Positions 1-8,332 of a DNA stretch of 64,000 nt are shown here, one piece after another. Position numbers and translations under genes: made by a program. The notes beneath the pieces were generated by a model, which was given only the letters and a program-made list of their open reading frames with translations, searched no databases and was not told the DNA's origin. How positions within the stretch are numbered: the first letter of the stretch is position 1; the number at the start of each line of letters is the position of its first letter. The DNA is from Bryobacterales bacterium (lineage in GTDB: Bacteria > Acidobacteriota > Terriglobia > Bryobacterales > Bryobacteraceae), in assembly GCA_016716385.1 (NCBI GenBank), contig JADJWL010000010.1:124001-188000 (forward strand), in the 5' to 3' direction.

Positions 1-499
1 GGTCTTCATGAATCCGCCGGATGACTTCGCGGAATGCGGTCCTGTAGCGCAACTGCTGGCCGACCTGCAGGAACGCGGATGACTTCGCGGCGGCCTTGAG
101 CACAAGGTCCACCTGTTCAGGCGTGATGCCGAGCGGCTTTTCGCAGTAGACGTATTTCCCGGCGGAAAGCGCGGCCGCCGCCATTTCGGCGTGCAGGTCG
201 CAAGGCGTGGCGATGTAGACGGCGTCGATGTTGCCGAGATCGAGCACCTGGCGGTAGTCGGTGAACGAGCGGGGGTTATCGCGCTTGGCGAGACCCTGAG
301 CGCGGTCGCGCGCCCCGGCGTCGGTGTCGCAGATGGCCTCGACCCGCACGTTGGCCAGTGCAAGTGTCTGGCGGAGGAGGGACGTGCCGCGGACGCCGAC
401 TCCGACCATCGCGGTACGGATCTCGGGGGCCGCTGTTTGCGCCGCCGCAGCCGCGGCGGTCACGGAGCTGACCAAGAACTGGCGCCTGGACGTGCTCAC
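1..499 (-). CDS. Gfo/Idh/MocA-family oxidoreductase, N-terminal part (cut by window edge)
   Basis: The reading frame is open from a GTG at 499 to the window edge, so the C-terminal half is missing. The first 20 or so residues read STSRRQFLVSS followed by an Ala-rich stretch, a twin-arginine signal as is common in acidobacterial and planctomycete members. A Rossmann fold follows: AMVGVGVRGTS near residue 30, then the family's EKPLGI motif near residue 120 (CEKPLGITPEQ). The substrate cannot be told; relatives oxidise or epimerise sugars and inositols with bound NAD(P). It is the third gene of a minus-strand run after the FecR-like and metallopeptidase-like genes. There is no clear Shine-Dalgarno before the GTG, so the start is tentative. 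A second family member lies at 18357-19499. Confidence 0.85.
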   Translation of the reverse strand, partial: MSTSRRQFLVSSVTAAAAAAQTAAPEIRTAMVGVGVRGTSLLRQTLALANVRVEAICDTDAGARDRAQGLAKRDNPRSFTDYRQVLDLGNIDAVYIATPCDLHAEMAAAALSAGKYVYCEKPLGITPEQVDLVLKAAAKSSAFLQVGQQLRYRTAFREVIRRIHED

Positions 500-537
500 G
501 GGACTCAGTATGCCAGATTCGTGCAAGCGACGCTTGG

Positions 538-3516
538 TTATGGGGCTACGGCGACCGTGACGGTGTTCGTGTCAATCTGGTTGACTGCCATCCGCAAGGG
601 CTGCTCTCCCGCCGGCGCGGATTCCGGGATCTCCACATTCACCTGGTACAGGCCGAAATAGCCGGGCGCGAGACCGCTGAACAGAACGCGTGCGGGGACT
701 CCGCCGATGGTCACCTGCGGGGAGAACAGTGTATCCCGCAGTCCCTGGGCGTTGGCCGAGAATACGGGACCCAGGCCGGTGCAGTACACCTCGATCACGC
801 CCCCGCGGCGCGCGGGCCGCTGTTCGGTCGTTTCGGCGGTTCCGCTGTTGAGGATGGCCCCGAAACCGCTGGCGGCGTTGAAGAACAGCCCTGGCGCCAC
901 AGTCAGAACCGGGACGCCGTCGAGGACCACGCGCGCCGCTCCGCCATTGGCCACTTCGATCCGCACGTTCCCGGCCCGGACGCCGTCCGGAACCAGAAAG
1001 TTGATCTGGGTGTCGCTGACGTAGAGCAGCGGCGCACGCAAGCCGTCAATCAACACGGTCACCCCGGCCAGCGTACCGGGCCAGGGGAAGGGCCCAACCG
1101 CCGGGTCTCCGCCCGTCAGGTTTTCGCCGAAGAGCGTGGCCAGACCTCCGGGCGCGAGCTGGCTGGCCCCGGAAGCTGCGTTGCCGGCTGCGCTGACACG
1201 AGTTCCGGCGAGCACAGCGACCGTCGCCACAGCGCCCCCCTCGATCCCGACCGTGAGCCTCGCCGTGGGGGACTCGGGCGTCCAGCGGAACTGTGCGACG
1301 CCGTCCGCATCGGTGACCGCCAGTTGCGGGTCGGCCGCTCCGCCGGCGCCCGGAATCGCGCTCACGCGCACCCCGGGATACCCCAGGCGGTTCGCATCGC
1401 GCACGCGGATCACCACCGGTTGGGGCAAAGGCTGTCCTGGAACCGGCAACTGCCGGTCGCCGGAAACGATCTGGAGTTCGAGATCCTGAGGCGCGGCAGC
1501 GACCCGGATGCGCGCTTCAGTGGCGTCGTAGCGTGTGTCCGCGGACTCCGCGATCAGATCGTCCACGCCTGCCGACAGCCCGGTCACCGGGAAGGTGGCC
1601 TCGCGCGCTCCGGCGGCAAGTGTCACCGACGGCGGCATGGCCAGCCGACCGCCCGCGGAACGCAGCAGGACGGTCAGCGGCGTCTCGGGCGGCGTCTCCA
1701 CCGCCACCGTGACGCTTCGCTCAGTGCCTGCCACCAGACCCGTGGCCGGATGCGCAGATAACCGCACGCTCCGACGGAGCGTCGCGTCCGCCGCGCCGCG
1801 TCCTCCGGTGACCTGAGTGAAGTACGGTTCGAATTCGCGGCGGTAGCGGTCCAACTGTTCGATCACATCAGGTGAGGGCGTCTCGCCTGCCCGGACAATG
1901 AGGACGAAGGCGAAGCGGTATCGCCGCTGGCTGACTGTGTGGTCCGGTGTCCGGCGCCCTTCGGCCGCGATCACGTCGGCGGTGGTGACGTCCCGGCGCT
2001 CCCCGTTGAACGAGACCCCGAGTTGCGGCTGCCGGAAGGTGAACGAGGCGCCCGCGCCACGCACATAGAATGTCGGCGGCACTTCCTCCGGGGGGCGCAG
2101 CCCCATCAGGTACTGATCGAGCGGCGAAAAGCCCTCGGTCACGGCAATCGTCTCGAACCGCGGCGTCGCGCCCGGACCATTGTCGCGAATCCGGTTGCCT
2201 TCGAGCAAAGACGCCTCGGAGTTGAACGTGAACGCCCAATGGGCGGACTGAAATCCCAGCATCGGACGCTGCGACGGATCGATCGGATCGCGCGCGGAGG
2301 CAAACGCCAGGAATAGATGCCCGGCTTCGTGGCCCAGAATCGACAACGGGGTATCGCGGCTCGACTGGCGAGCCGTCAGGATGCCCCGCGGATCGACGGG
2401 ATACTGGGCGAGAGGACCCAGGTCCAGCACCGCCTGCAGCCGGTGGCTCGACCCGTAGAGTCGCCCGACGTCGATCAGTGGGTCGCCGATGCCTTCCGAC
2501 CGGTTTCTGGTGCTGATCTGGAGCGCGACGGCGCCCGGCGCCGGCGACAGTCCGAATGTGTTGTAAAACACGAGGTAATCGTAGGCGTCATCGTGGTTTT
2601 CGTAGAACTTCTGCGCTGCGCTCACCAGGTCGACTTCGTCGACGCCGCCGAACCGTTCGACGATCGCCGAAGAGTACTCCTGCGTGGAGCCATCGACGAA
2701 CGCCACGACGTTGGTCGAACCCTGCAGATTTCCCGGCGCGATCCCGACCACGGCTCCACCGACGGCGATGACCGAGTACGCGAACTCGATCCGCCCGTCC
2801 GGATAGAGCCGCGCCTGGAACGTCTGCCGCGGACCGGCGCCGAAACCGGAGTATTCCGGAATGTCGACCCAACTGACCACCCAGCGGCCAGCCTCGCTCA
2901 ACACGCGGACGGAGCCCAGAGGACGCGAGGGGTCGAGGTCATTGAACAGCGGAGCGATGCGCGGCGGACCGGCGGTCATGCGCCCGACGCTGCGCTCGCT
3001 GATGGTGTCGTCGCCTTCACCGAAGGTCAGGTTGCCGTCTGAGTTGACGAAGATCGACTGCTGCGGTGTGCCGAAATACGGAAACGCAAAAGGGAGTGCG
3101 AGCTCGCGGAAATCGTCGTCGCCGAGTCCACTGACCGGGACGCCGGCGCTCGCCGCGGCGGCATCGTAGCCTCCTTCGGTCAACCGGAACCGGTAGCGCG
3201 CCGCGCCCGTGCCCACAGGTGCAAACTCGAGCGCCCTGCCCGTCAGATTGAACTGGTTGCGCCGCGCCACCACGCCATCGGTATCTTCGAGGATCGCGAT
3301 GTTGCCGATATCGGCGCGTGGCGCCCTGCGGGGTTCCGCCAGCCGCGCCGGAGTCCTTCGGCGGGCCTGCTCCCGCTGAAGCACGGTGCGCTGGTGCAGG
3401 TGGATCTCTTCGCGCCAGCCTTCAGGCCGGTAGCCGCAAACCGTCGGCTCCTGCCGCGCCTGCAGGGCGGGAGAAACGGCGAAGAGAAGAATGAGAGAGA
3501 GGGATGCCCGGACCAT
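538..3516 (-). CDS. Secreted multidomain protein: nidogen-like region, HEAGH metallopeptidase-like core, TIGR03437-type C-terminus
   Basis: A 992-aa exported protein with a signal peptide in its first 21 residues (MVRASLSLILLFAVSPALQA). Residues about 130-290 resemble a nidogen-like module (LPFAFPYFGTPQQSIFVNSDG, then IAPLFNDLDP). Near residues 393-397 there is HEAGH, the zinc-binding HExxH core of metallopeptidases. Two Ig-like (Big-1/invasin-like) stretches occupy about 600-780. The last 200 or so residues, from NAASGASQLAPGGLATLFG, match the TIGR03437 domain known mainly from Solibacter. An extracellular or surface protease role is inferred; substrate and activation are unknown. The ATG at 3516 has a GGAGAG-type ribosome site. 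It lies 34 bases behind the FecR-like gene on the same strand, probably in one operon. Confidence 0.8.
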   Translation of the reverse strand: MVRASLSLILLFAVSPALQARQEPTVCGYRPEGWREEIHLHQRTVLQREQARRRTPARLAEPRRAPRADIGNIAILEDTDGVVARRNQFNLTGRALEFAPVGTGAARYRFRLTEGGYDAAAASAGVPVSGLGDDDFRELALPFAFPYFGTPQQSIFVNSDGNLTFGEGDDTISERSVGRMTAGPPRIAPLFNDLDPSRPLGSVRVLSEAGRWVVSWVDIPEYSGFGAGPRQTFQARLYPDGRIEFAYSVIAVGGAVVGIAPGNLQGSTNVVAFVDGSTQEYSSAIVERFGGVDEVDLVSAAQKFYENHDDAYDYLVFYNTFGLSPAPGAVALQISTRNRSEGIGDPLIDVGRLYGSSHRLQAVLDLGPLAQYPVDPRGILTARQSSRDTPLSILGHEAGHLFLAFASARDPIDPSQRPMLGFQSAHWAFTFNSEASLLEGNRIRDNGPGATPRFETIAVTEGFSPLDQYLMGLRPPEEVPPTFYVRGAGASFTFRQPQLGVSFNGERRDVTTADVIAAEGRRTPDHTVSQRRYRFAFVLIVRAGETPSPDVIEQLDRYRREFEPYFTQVTGGRGAADATLRRSVRLSAHPATGLVAGTERSVTVAVETPPETPLTVLLRSAGGRLAMPPSVTLAAGAREATFPVTGLSAGVDDLIAESADTRYDATEARIRVAAAPQDLELQIVSGDRQLPVPGQPLPQPVVIRVRDANRLGYPGVRVSAIPGAGGAADPQLAVTDADGVAQFRWTPESPTARLTVGIEGGAVATVAVLAGTRVSAAGNAASGASQLAPGGLATLFGENLTGGDPAVGPFPWPGTLAGVTVLIDGLRAPLLYVSDTQINFLVPDGVRAGNVRIEVANGGAARVVLDGVPVLTVAPGLFFNAASGFGAILNSGTAETTEQRPARRGGVIEVYCTGLGPVFSANAQGLRDTLFSPQVTIGGVPARVLFSGLAPGYFGLYQVNVEIPESAPAGEQPLRMAVNQIDTNTVTVAVAP

Positions 3517-3550
3517 AGACCCAACTCTCCCATTGTAGAGGTTACGAACT

Positions 3551-4516
3551 TTAGCGGCCGCGGCCCCCGCCGGCTCCCTGGCGGGAGATCGGAGCCGACG
3601 AGGCGCCTGAAGCGCCGGTCGTCGGAGCCGAGACCGATGCGGGCGCCCGCGAGATCACGCCGGAACGTCCGCCGGGCGCCAAGGCTACCGGACGGCCCAT
3701 CCCGCTGTTGAAGCCCGGCTGTGCGGACAGCATCACCGGCGCGGCGAACACGCGGTACACCGTCCGCGGCGAATAGAAAGCAAATCCGTACGGGTTGAAG
3801 AACACCCCGTTCTGCGGGATGAACGTGAACATTCCGAAATAGGGATTGAAGAACCAGCCCGACCGGGCCCAGTTCATCCCGGAATCGCGCACGCTCCGCG
3901 CTCCGGAGATGTTCGCCATGGCGAAATACTCGCTCCGGCGCCGGCTCCAGCGGTCGAGTGCGTCGGTCTCTTTCGTTTCGAACTTCTCCGCCACCATCAC
4001 GCCCGACAAGGGCAACTGGCGCCCCTTCTTCACGGCGAGGTATTGATCGCCGGCCTGCACCTGGGCTTCTCCCTCGAAGACACGCAGGACCGCGGGGTCG
4101 GCGCTGACCCGGTATAGCCCGCCCTTGCGCAGGTCGATGCTGGTCTCGCGGTGAATGATGGTGACCGCGTTCTCTCCGCCCTTCAGTTCGTTGTTGACCT
4201 CGAACACGGCCGTGCCTTCGAGAATCTCCACGACGGCGTTCGTGAGGCGGTCGTCAATCATGAGGAAGGCGGAGTTTTCTCCGAGCCGGAGAAACACGCC
4301 GGGATTCAGCAGGACTTCCGCGCGCCCCTCGCCGGTGCGCAGTTCCATCCGCTGTTTGACGCTGGGGAAGGATGCGGCTGAGACCTCCACGCGCTCGCCA
4401 TCGAGCCGGACGTCTCCCTCCACGTGGTGGATCAGACCACTCCGGGCCGAGATCACGTTCTGTGCGGCAAGCGGGAGGACGGCTCCCAAGAGCGCCAAAG
4501 TCAAGCGGATCGTCAC
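3551..4516 (-). CDS. FecR-domain secreted protein
   Basis: A 321-aa protein with an N-terminal signal (LTLALLGAVLPLAAQ). Residues about 25-170 have the FecR pattern: a statement of a sequence 'painted' on a barrel-like scaffold (SGLIHHVEGDVRLDGERVE, RTGEGRAEVLLNPGVFLRLG, VVEILEGTAVFEV, VLRVFEGEAQVQAGDQYLAVKKG). The C-terminal 120 residues are rich in Asn, Phe, Tyr, Pro and Gly and resemble no family I know. Classical FecR relays iron status across the membrane; there is no sigma factor or TonB receptor next to this one, so a structural or ligand-sensing role is more likely. The start is GTG at 4516 with an AGGAGG six bases upstream, which decides it. The metallopeptidase-like gene follows 34 bases downstream. 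Confidence 0.82.
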   Translation of the reverse strand: MTIRLTLALLGAVLPLAAQNVISARSGLIHHVEGDVRLDGERVEVSAASFPSVKQRMELRTGEGRAEVLLNPGVFLRLGENSAFLMIDDRLTNAVVEILEGTAVFEVNNELKGGENAVTIIHRETSIDLRKGGLYRVSADPAVLRVFEGEAQVQAGDQYLAVKKGRQLPLSGVMVAEKFETKETDALDRWSRRRSEYFAMANISGARSVRDSGMNWARSGWFFNPYFGMFTFIPQNGVFFNPYGFAFYSPRTVYRVFAAPVMLSAQPGFNSGMGRPVALAPGGRSGVISRAPASVSAPTTGASGASSAPISRQGAGGGRGR

Positions 4517-4613
4517 GGTGCGCCTCCTGTCTCTTTGATTCTCGTACCGCGTGGGACGCGCGTCAACCGAAGCCCGTTACGCGCATGTTATCCTAAGGCT
4601 CAGATCCTCGCCC

Positions 4614-4702
4614 GGAGAGATGGCCGAGTGGCTGAAGGCGCACGCTTGGAAAGCGTGTATACGGGAAACTGTATCGAGGGTTCGAATCCTCTCTCTCCGC
4701 CA
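4614..4702 (+). tRNA. tRNA-Ser (GGA anticodon)
   Basis: The acceptor arm GGAGAGA (4614-4620) pairs with TCTCTCC (4692-4698), followed by discriminator G and an encoded CCA at 4700-4702. The anticodon stem CACGC/GCGTG closes the loop TTGGAAA, giving anticodon GGA at 4648-4650. A long variable arm (about 4658-4677) and the TTCGAAT of the T loop mark a class II serine tRNA. It reads UCC/UCU codons. It sits alone between two minus-strand protein genes. A weak -10-like TATCCT lies about 20 bases upstream (4589-4594). Confidence 0.97.
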
Positions 4703-4772
4703 TCTTCCGATGGCCCGCTTCCAAACCTCTCAGCGTTCGCGACGCTGAGTGGGAGCGCGCGCCGGCCCCCGT

Positions 4773-5951
4773 TCACCGGATCCAGACACCGTTCAACATG
4801 ACACGGCGGACGCGGCGGATCGAACGGATGTCGCGCAGTACGTCGCCCTCAATGAGAATGAGGTCGGCGAGCTTTCCCGGCTCGATCGATCCGATCCGGG
4901 CGTGCGCGCGGAAGAACCTGGCGTTGTCCAGCGTGGCTCCCACGATCACCTGCATGGGCGTCATCCCGCTTTCGTGCATCAGTTCCATCTCACGATGGTA
5001 GGCCCAGCCGGTCTCGGCGAATGGCACGTTGGAGTGGGAGCCGACCACGACCCGGACCCCGGCCTTGCTCGCCAGTCCCGTGAAACGGCGCATGTTTTCG
5101 CATGCCTTCGCATGCATCTCCGTCGCGCCCCGCTCGCCGGCACGCCTCTCGAAAATCGCCAGGTTCGGAGAGAAGAAGACGCCGCGCCGGACCATCAGGT
5201 CAATCAGCCGGCTGACCCGCGGCGATTCCAGATCGATCTTGCTCCAGAGCTGATAACGGCCTTCGTTGCGCGCCTCATTGCTCGCGGTCACAGCCTGGCG
5301 AAAACTCTCGGCTTCCATCGGATCGGCGATCGCGGTCCCGACGCTCGTGACATGCTCGATGCCGTCAAGGCCCGCCTCAATCGCATCGTCGGCGCGCACG
5401 ATCTCGAGGTGCGCGGTCACCGGGATGTTGCGCTGGTGGGCGGCCTCGCACACGGCGCGAATCGTAGCCAGCGGCAGACGGTAATATACCTTCAACGCCG
5501 TGGCGCCCTCATCCGCGAACCGGTGGACGACGGCCCGCGCTTCTTCAGGATCATTGACCAGGATCGAATTGCGCGGATAGGCGGCAGGCGCCATATCCAG
5601 GTGCGGTCCGGTAAGGAAGAGGCGCGGAATCGGCAGCCCCAGTTGTTTGACCGGCTCGTAGCTCTGGTTCCACGCGCCGGGATCCCGCACGCTCGTGACG
5701 CCGTTGTTCAGGAACGTGTTGGGCAGCTTGACGTTGCCGCGGTGGTAGTGCGCGTCGATCAATCCCGGCAGCAGGGTCAGGCCGCGCGCATCGAAGACTT
5801 CGCCCGCAGGTGGATTCACGCTGGCTCGGGATCCGGCGGCGACGATCCGGTCGCCTTCGATAACCACGATCGAATCCTCCACGGGCGGACCGCCTCCGCC
5901 GTCGATGAGCCGCGCACCGGTGATGACGATCGCTGCGATTGCCAGAAGCAT
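4773..5951 (-). CDS. Amidohydrolase-family protein (exported)
   Basis: A 392-aa metal-dependent hydrolase of the amidohydrolase superfamily. Beta-sandwich elements flank the barrel (ITGARLIDGGGG near the N-terminus; IEPGKLADLILIEGDVL near the C-terminus). The metal-binding HxH lies at His68 and His70 (DAHYHRG), with further barrel motifs TAHLEIV and VVGSHS. It resembles the imidazolonepropionase/prolidase-like secreted members, but the substrate cannot be assigned. I place the start at ATG 5951 because it begins a signal-like MLLAIAAIVITGA; an upstream in-frame ATG at 5996 would add 15 residues without signal character. It stands between the two tRNA genes on the opposite strand. Confidence 0.82.
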   Translation of the reverse strand: MLLAIAAIVITGARLIDGGGGPPVEDSIVVIEGDRIVAAGSRASVNPPAGEVFDARGLTLLPGLIDAHYHRGNVKLPNTFLNNGVTSVRDPGAWNQSYEPVKQLGLPIPRLFLTGPHLDMAPAAYPRNSILVNDPEEARAVVHRFADEGATALKVYYRLPLATIRAVCEAAHQRNIPVTAHLEIVRADDAIEAGLDGIEHVTSVGTAIADPMEAESFRQAVTASNEARNEGRYQLWSKIDLESPRVSRLIDLMVRRGVFFSPNLAIFERRAGERGATEMHAKACENMRRFTGLASKAGVRVVVGSHSNVPFAETGWAYHREMELMHESGMTPMQVIVGATLDNARFFRAHARIGSIEPGKLADLILIEGDVLRDIRSIRRVRRVMLNGVWIR

Positions 5952-6073
5952 GTCCCTGATTATGGCCGATCGTGCCGCGAGGTGCGTGGCGTCCACCTTA
6001 GGATGCCCGTGCTGAACGGAGCACCAGCGCCAGCAGCCAGCACCCGCCGAAGCGCGTCACGCCGGATCTTTGG

Positions 6074-6079
6074 TATAAT
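6074..6079 (+). promoter_or_regulatory. Predicted -10 box of tRNA-Gly
   Basis: A perfect TATAAT lies 20 bases before the first base of the glycine tRNA. No convincing TTGACA-like -35 is seen 16-18 bases upstream. Assignment as a sigma-70-type promoter rests on the -10 hexamer and its position only. Confidence 0.5.
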
Positions 6080-6099
6080 AACGGGCAGAAGTCCCGAGA

Positions 6100-6174
<75 letters not shown>

Positions 6175-6179
6175 AGCCG

Positions 6180-8033
6180 CTATTCGACAGTCACGCTCTT
6201 GGCCAGGTTGCGCGGCTGATCGACGTCGCAGCCGCGGCGCAGGGCGATGTGGTAAGCCAGCAACTGCAGCGGCACGATCTCCAGAATCGGAGTGAGCAGG
6301 TCGTGCGACGCCGGCACCTCGATGACGTGGTCGGCGAACCGCGGCGCCTCTCGATCGCCCTCGGTCACCACCGCGATCACCTGTCCCCCGCGCGCCTTCA
6401 CTTCCTGGATATTCGAGAGCGTCTTCTCGTACAGCACCTGGCTTTCGCGGCTCGCCGGATCGAGCGGCGCCAGAACCACGACGGGCAGTTCTTCGTCGAT
6501 GAGCGCATTCGGCCCGTGCTTCATCTCGCCTGCCGGATAGCCTTCGGCGTGGATGTACGAAATCTCCTTCAACTTCAGCGCGCCTTCGAGAGCGATCGGG
6601 AAATGCACGCCGCGGCCCAGGAACAGGAAATCGGTGGCGCGTGCGAGGGCCCGGGCGAGTTCCTCGTATTGCGGATCGTTCGACAGCACGCGCTCCAGCT
6701 TGCCCGGGATGCGCACGAGGTCCTGCACCAGGTCGCGCGACTCCGCTTCGTTCAACACGCCCCGCTCCTGGCCCAGAAACATCGCCAGGATGAACAGCGC
6801 CGTGAGCTGCGACGTAAACGCCTTGGTTGAGGCGACGCCGATCTCCGGTCCGGCGTGCGTGAGAATCGATCCCGCCGCATCGCGCGTGATCATCGATCCC
6901 ATCACGTTGCAGATGGCCAGTGTCTTCGACCTTTTCTGAATCGCTTCCCGCTGCGCCGCGAGCGTGTCGGCCGTTTCCCCCGACTGCGAGATCAACACCG
7001 TCAGCACTTCCGGCGACAGGATCGGATCGCGGTAGCGGAATTCGCTGCCGTAGTCGACCTCCACCGGTACCCTGGCCAGCTTCTCGATCATGAACTTGCC
7101 GGCGAGTGCCGCGTGCCAGCTTGTTCCGCACGCCACGATCCGGATCTGCCGGAACTCGCGGAACTCGTGCGGCTCGATGTCCATCTCATCGAGGAAAATG
7201 CGGCCCGACTCCTGGCCCACGCGCCCGACGGTCGTATCCCGGATGGCGCGGGGTTGCTCATAGATTTCCTTGAGCATGAAGTGCTTGTAGCCGCCCTTCT
7301 CCGCCATGATGGGATCCCACAGGATGCGCGTGACGTTGCGCTTCACCGGGTGCCCTTCGAAATCGTTGAGCCGTACGCCTTCACTGCTGAGGACGGCAAT
7401 GTCGCCGTCGTCGAGAAAGATCACGTCGCGCGTGTGACTGAGCAGCGCCGGCACGTCCGAGGCGACGAAGTACTCGTTGTCTCCGAGGCCGATGACGACC
7501 GGAGGCCCTTGGCGCGCAGCGACAATTCGGCCGGGATCGCGCGAGGAGATCACCGCGAGGGCGAAGATTCCCCGCAGTTCGCGCACCGCGGCGCGAACCG
7601 CCTGTTCGAGATCGCCGTTCATGTGCTTCGCGATCAGATGCGGCACCACTTCAGTGTCGGTTTCGGTCAGGAACCGGTGCCCTTCGTCCTCGAGCCCGTG
7701 ACGCAAAGCAAGGTAATTCTCGATGATGCCGTTGTGCACCACGACGATCTCATTGCGGCTGTCGCGATGCGGATGCGCATTCTCCTCGGTCGGGCGTCCG
7801 TGCGTGGCCCAGCGTGTGTGTCCGATGCCGTACACGCCGTCGGCGGGATTGGCGCGGACCACTTCTTCCAGGTTGCGCAGCTTGCCAGAGGCGCGGCGAA
7901 CCGTGAGTGCCCCTTCGCCGTCCACCACCGCGATACCAGCGGAGTCATAGCCGCGGTACTCCAGGCGGCGCAAGCCGTCCAACAGGATCGGAACGACCTT
8001 GCGGGACCCGATATACCCGACAATTCCGCACAT
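6180..8033 (-). CDS. glmS: Glutamine--fructose-6-phosphate aminotransferase (isomerizing)
   Basis: A 617-aa cytosolic enzyme that makes glucosamine-6-phosphate from fructose-6-phosphate and glutamine, the first step to UDP-GlcNAc for peptidoglycan and lipid A. The N-terminus MCGIVGYIG supplies Cys2, the nucleophile of the class II glutamine amidotransferase domain (residues 1-220, with GHTRWATHG). Two SIS sugar-isomerase domains follow (about 290-430 and 460-600), with ACGTSWHAAL, SQSGETADTLAA and KLKEISYIHAEGYPAGEMKHGP. The protein ends NLAKSVTVE as in the family. Length matches the E. coli enzyme (609 aa). purS lies 12 bases upstream on the same strand and may be co-transcribed. No glmS ribozyme is evident. 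Confidence 0.97.
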   Translation of the reverse strand: MCGIVGYIGSRKVVPILLDGLRRLEYRGYDSAGIAVVDGEGALTVRRASGKLRNLEEVVRANPADGVYGIGHTRWATHGRPTEENAHPHRDSRNEIVVVHNGIIENYLALRHGLEDEGHRFLTETDTEVVPHLIAKHMNGDLEQAVRAAVRELRGIFALAVISSRDPGRIVAARQGPPVVIGLGDNEYFVASDVPALLSHTRDVIFLDDGDIAVLSSEGVRLNDFEGHPVKRNVTRILWDPIMAEKGGYKHFMLKEIYEQPRAIRDTTVGRVGQESGRIFLDEMDIEPHEFREFRQIRIVACGTSWHAALAGKFMIEKLARVPVEVDYGSEFRYRDPILSPEVLTVLISQSGETADTLAAQREAIQKRSKTLAICNVMGSMITRDAAGSILTHAGPEIGVASTKAFTSQLTALFILAMFLGQERGVLNEAESRDLVQDLVRIPGKLERVLSNDPQYEELARALARATDFLFLGRGVHFPIALEGALKLKEISYIHAEGYPAGEMKHGPNALIDEELPVVVLAPLDPASRESQVLYEKTLSNIQEVKARGGQVIAVVTEGDREAPRFADHVIEVPASHDLLTPILEIVPLQLLAYHIALRRGCDVDQPRNLAKSVTVE

Positions 8034-8045
8034 AGAGGACGCCGT

Positions 8046-8291
8046 TTACTCAGACAGCTCGAAGCGGTACTCTTCGATGACCGGATTGGTCAGGACTTCC
8101 TTCGCCAGCGTGTCGATCTCGTGCCGAGCCTGTTCTTCACTGACTCCAGGATTGAGGGAGATCTCGAACAGCTTGCCCTGCCGCACCTCGGAGACAGCTT
8201 TGTAGCCAAGCCCGTTCAACGCGGACCGGACGGTTTGTCCCTGCGGATCGAGCACCGTCGGCTTCAGGGAGACATACACGCGGGCTTTCAT
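8046..8291 (-). CDS. purS: Phosphoribosylformylglycinamidine synthase subunit PurS
   Basis: A small 81-aa protein beginning MKARVYVSLKPTVLDPQGQ, with the conserved ...ALNGLGY...VRQGKLFEI pattern and a C-terminal acidic tail (EEYRFELSE). PurS dimers bridge PurL and PurQ, helping move ammonia in the fourth step of purine synthesis. Neither purL nor purQ is in the window, so this subunit is separated from its partners and instead precedes glmS by 12 bases. I prefer ATG 8291; an in-frame GTG at 8297 would add two residues. No strong ribosome site is visible for either. Confidence 0.9.
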   Translation of the reverse strand: MKARVYVSLKPTVLDPQGQTVRSALNGLGYKAVSEVRQGKLFEISLNPGVSEEQARHEIDTLAKEVLTNPVIEEYRFELSE

Positions 8292-8332
8292 CGGCACAAT
8301 TATAGCGTCTCAGCCGCGATTCGGGCTCTTGC

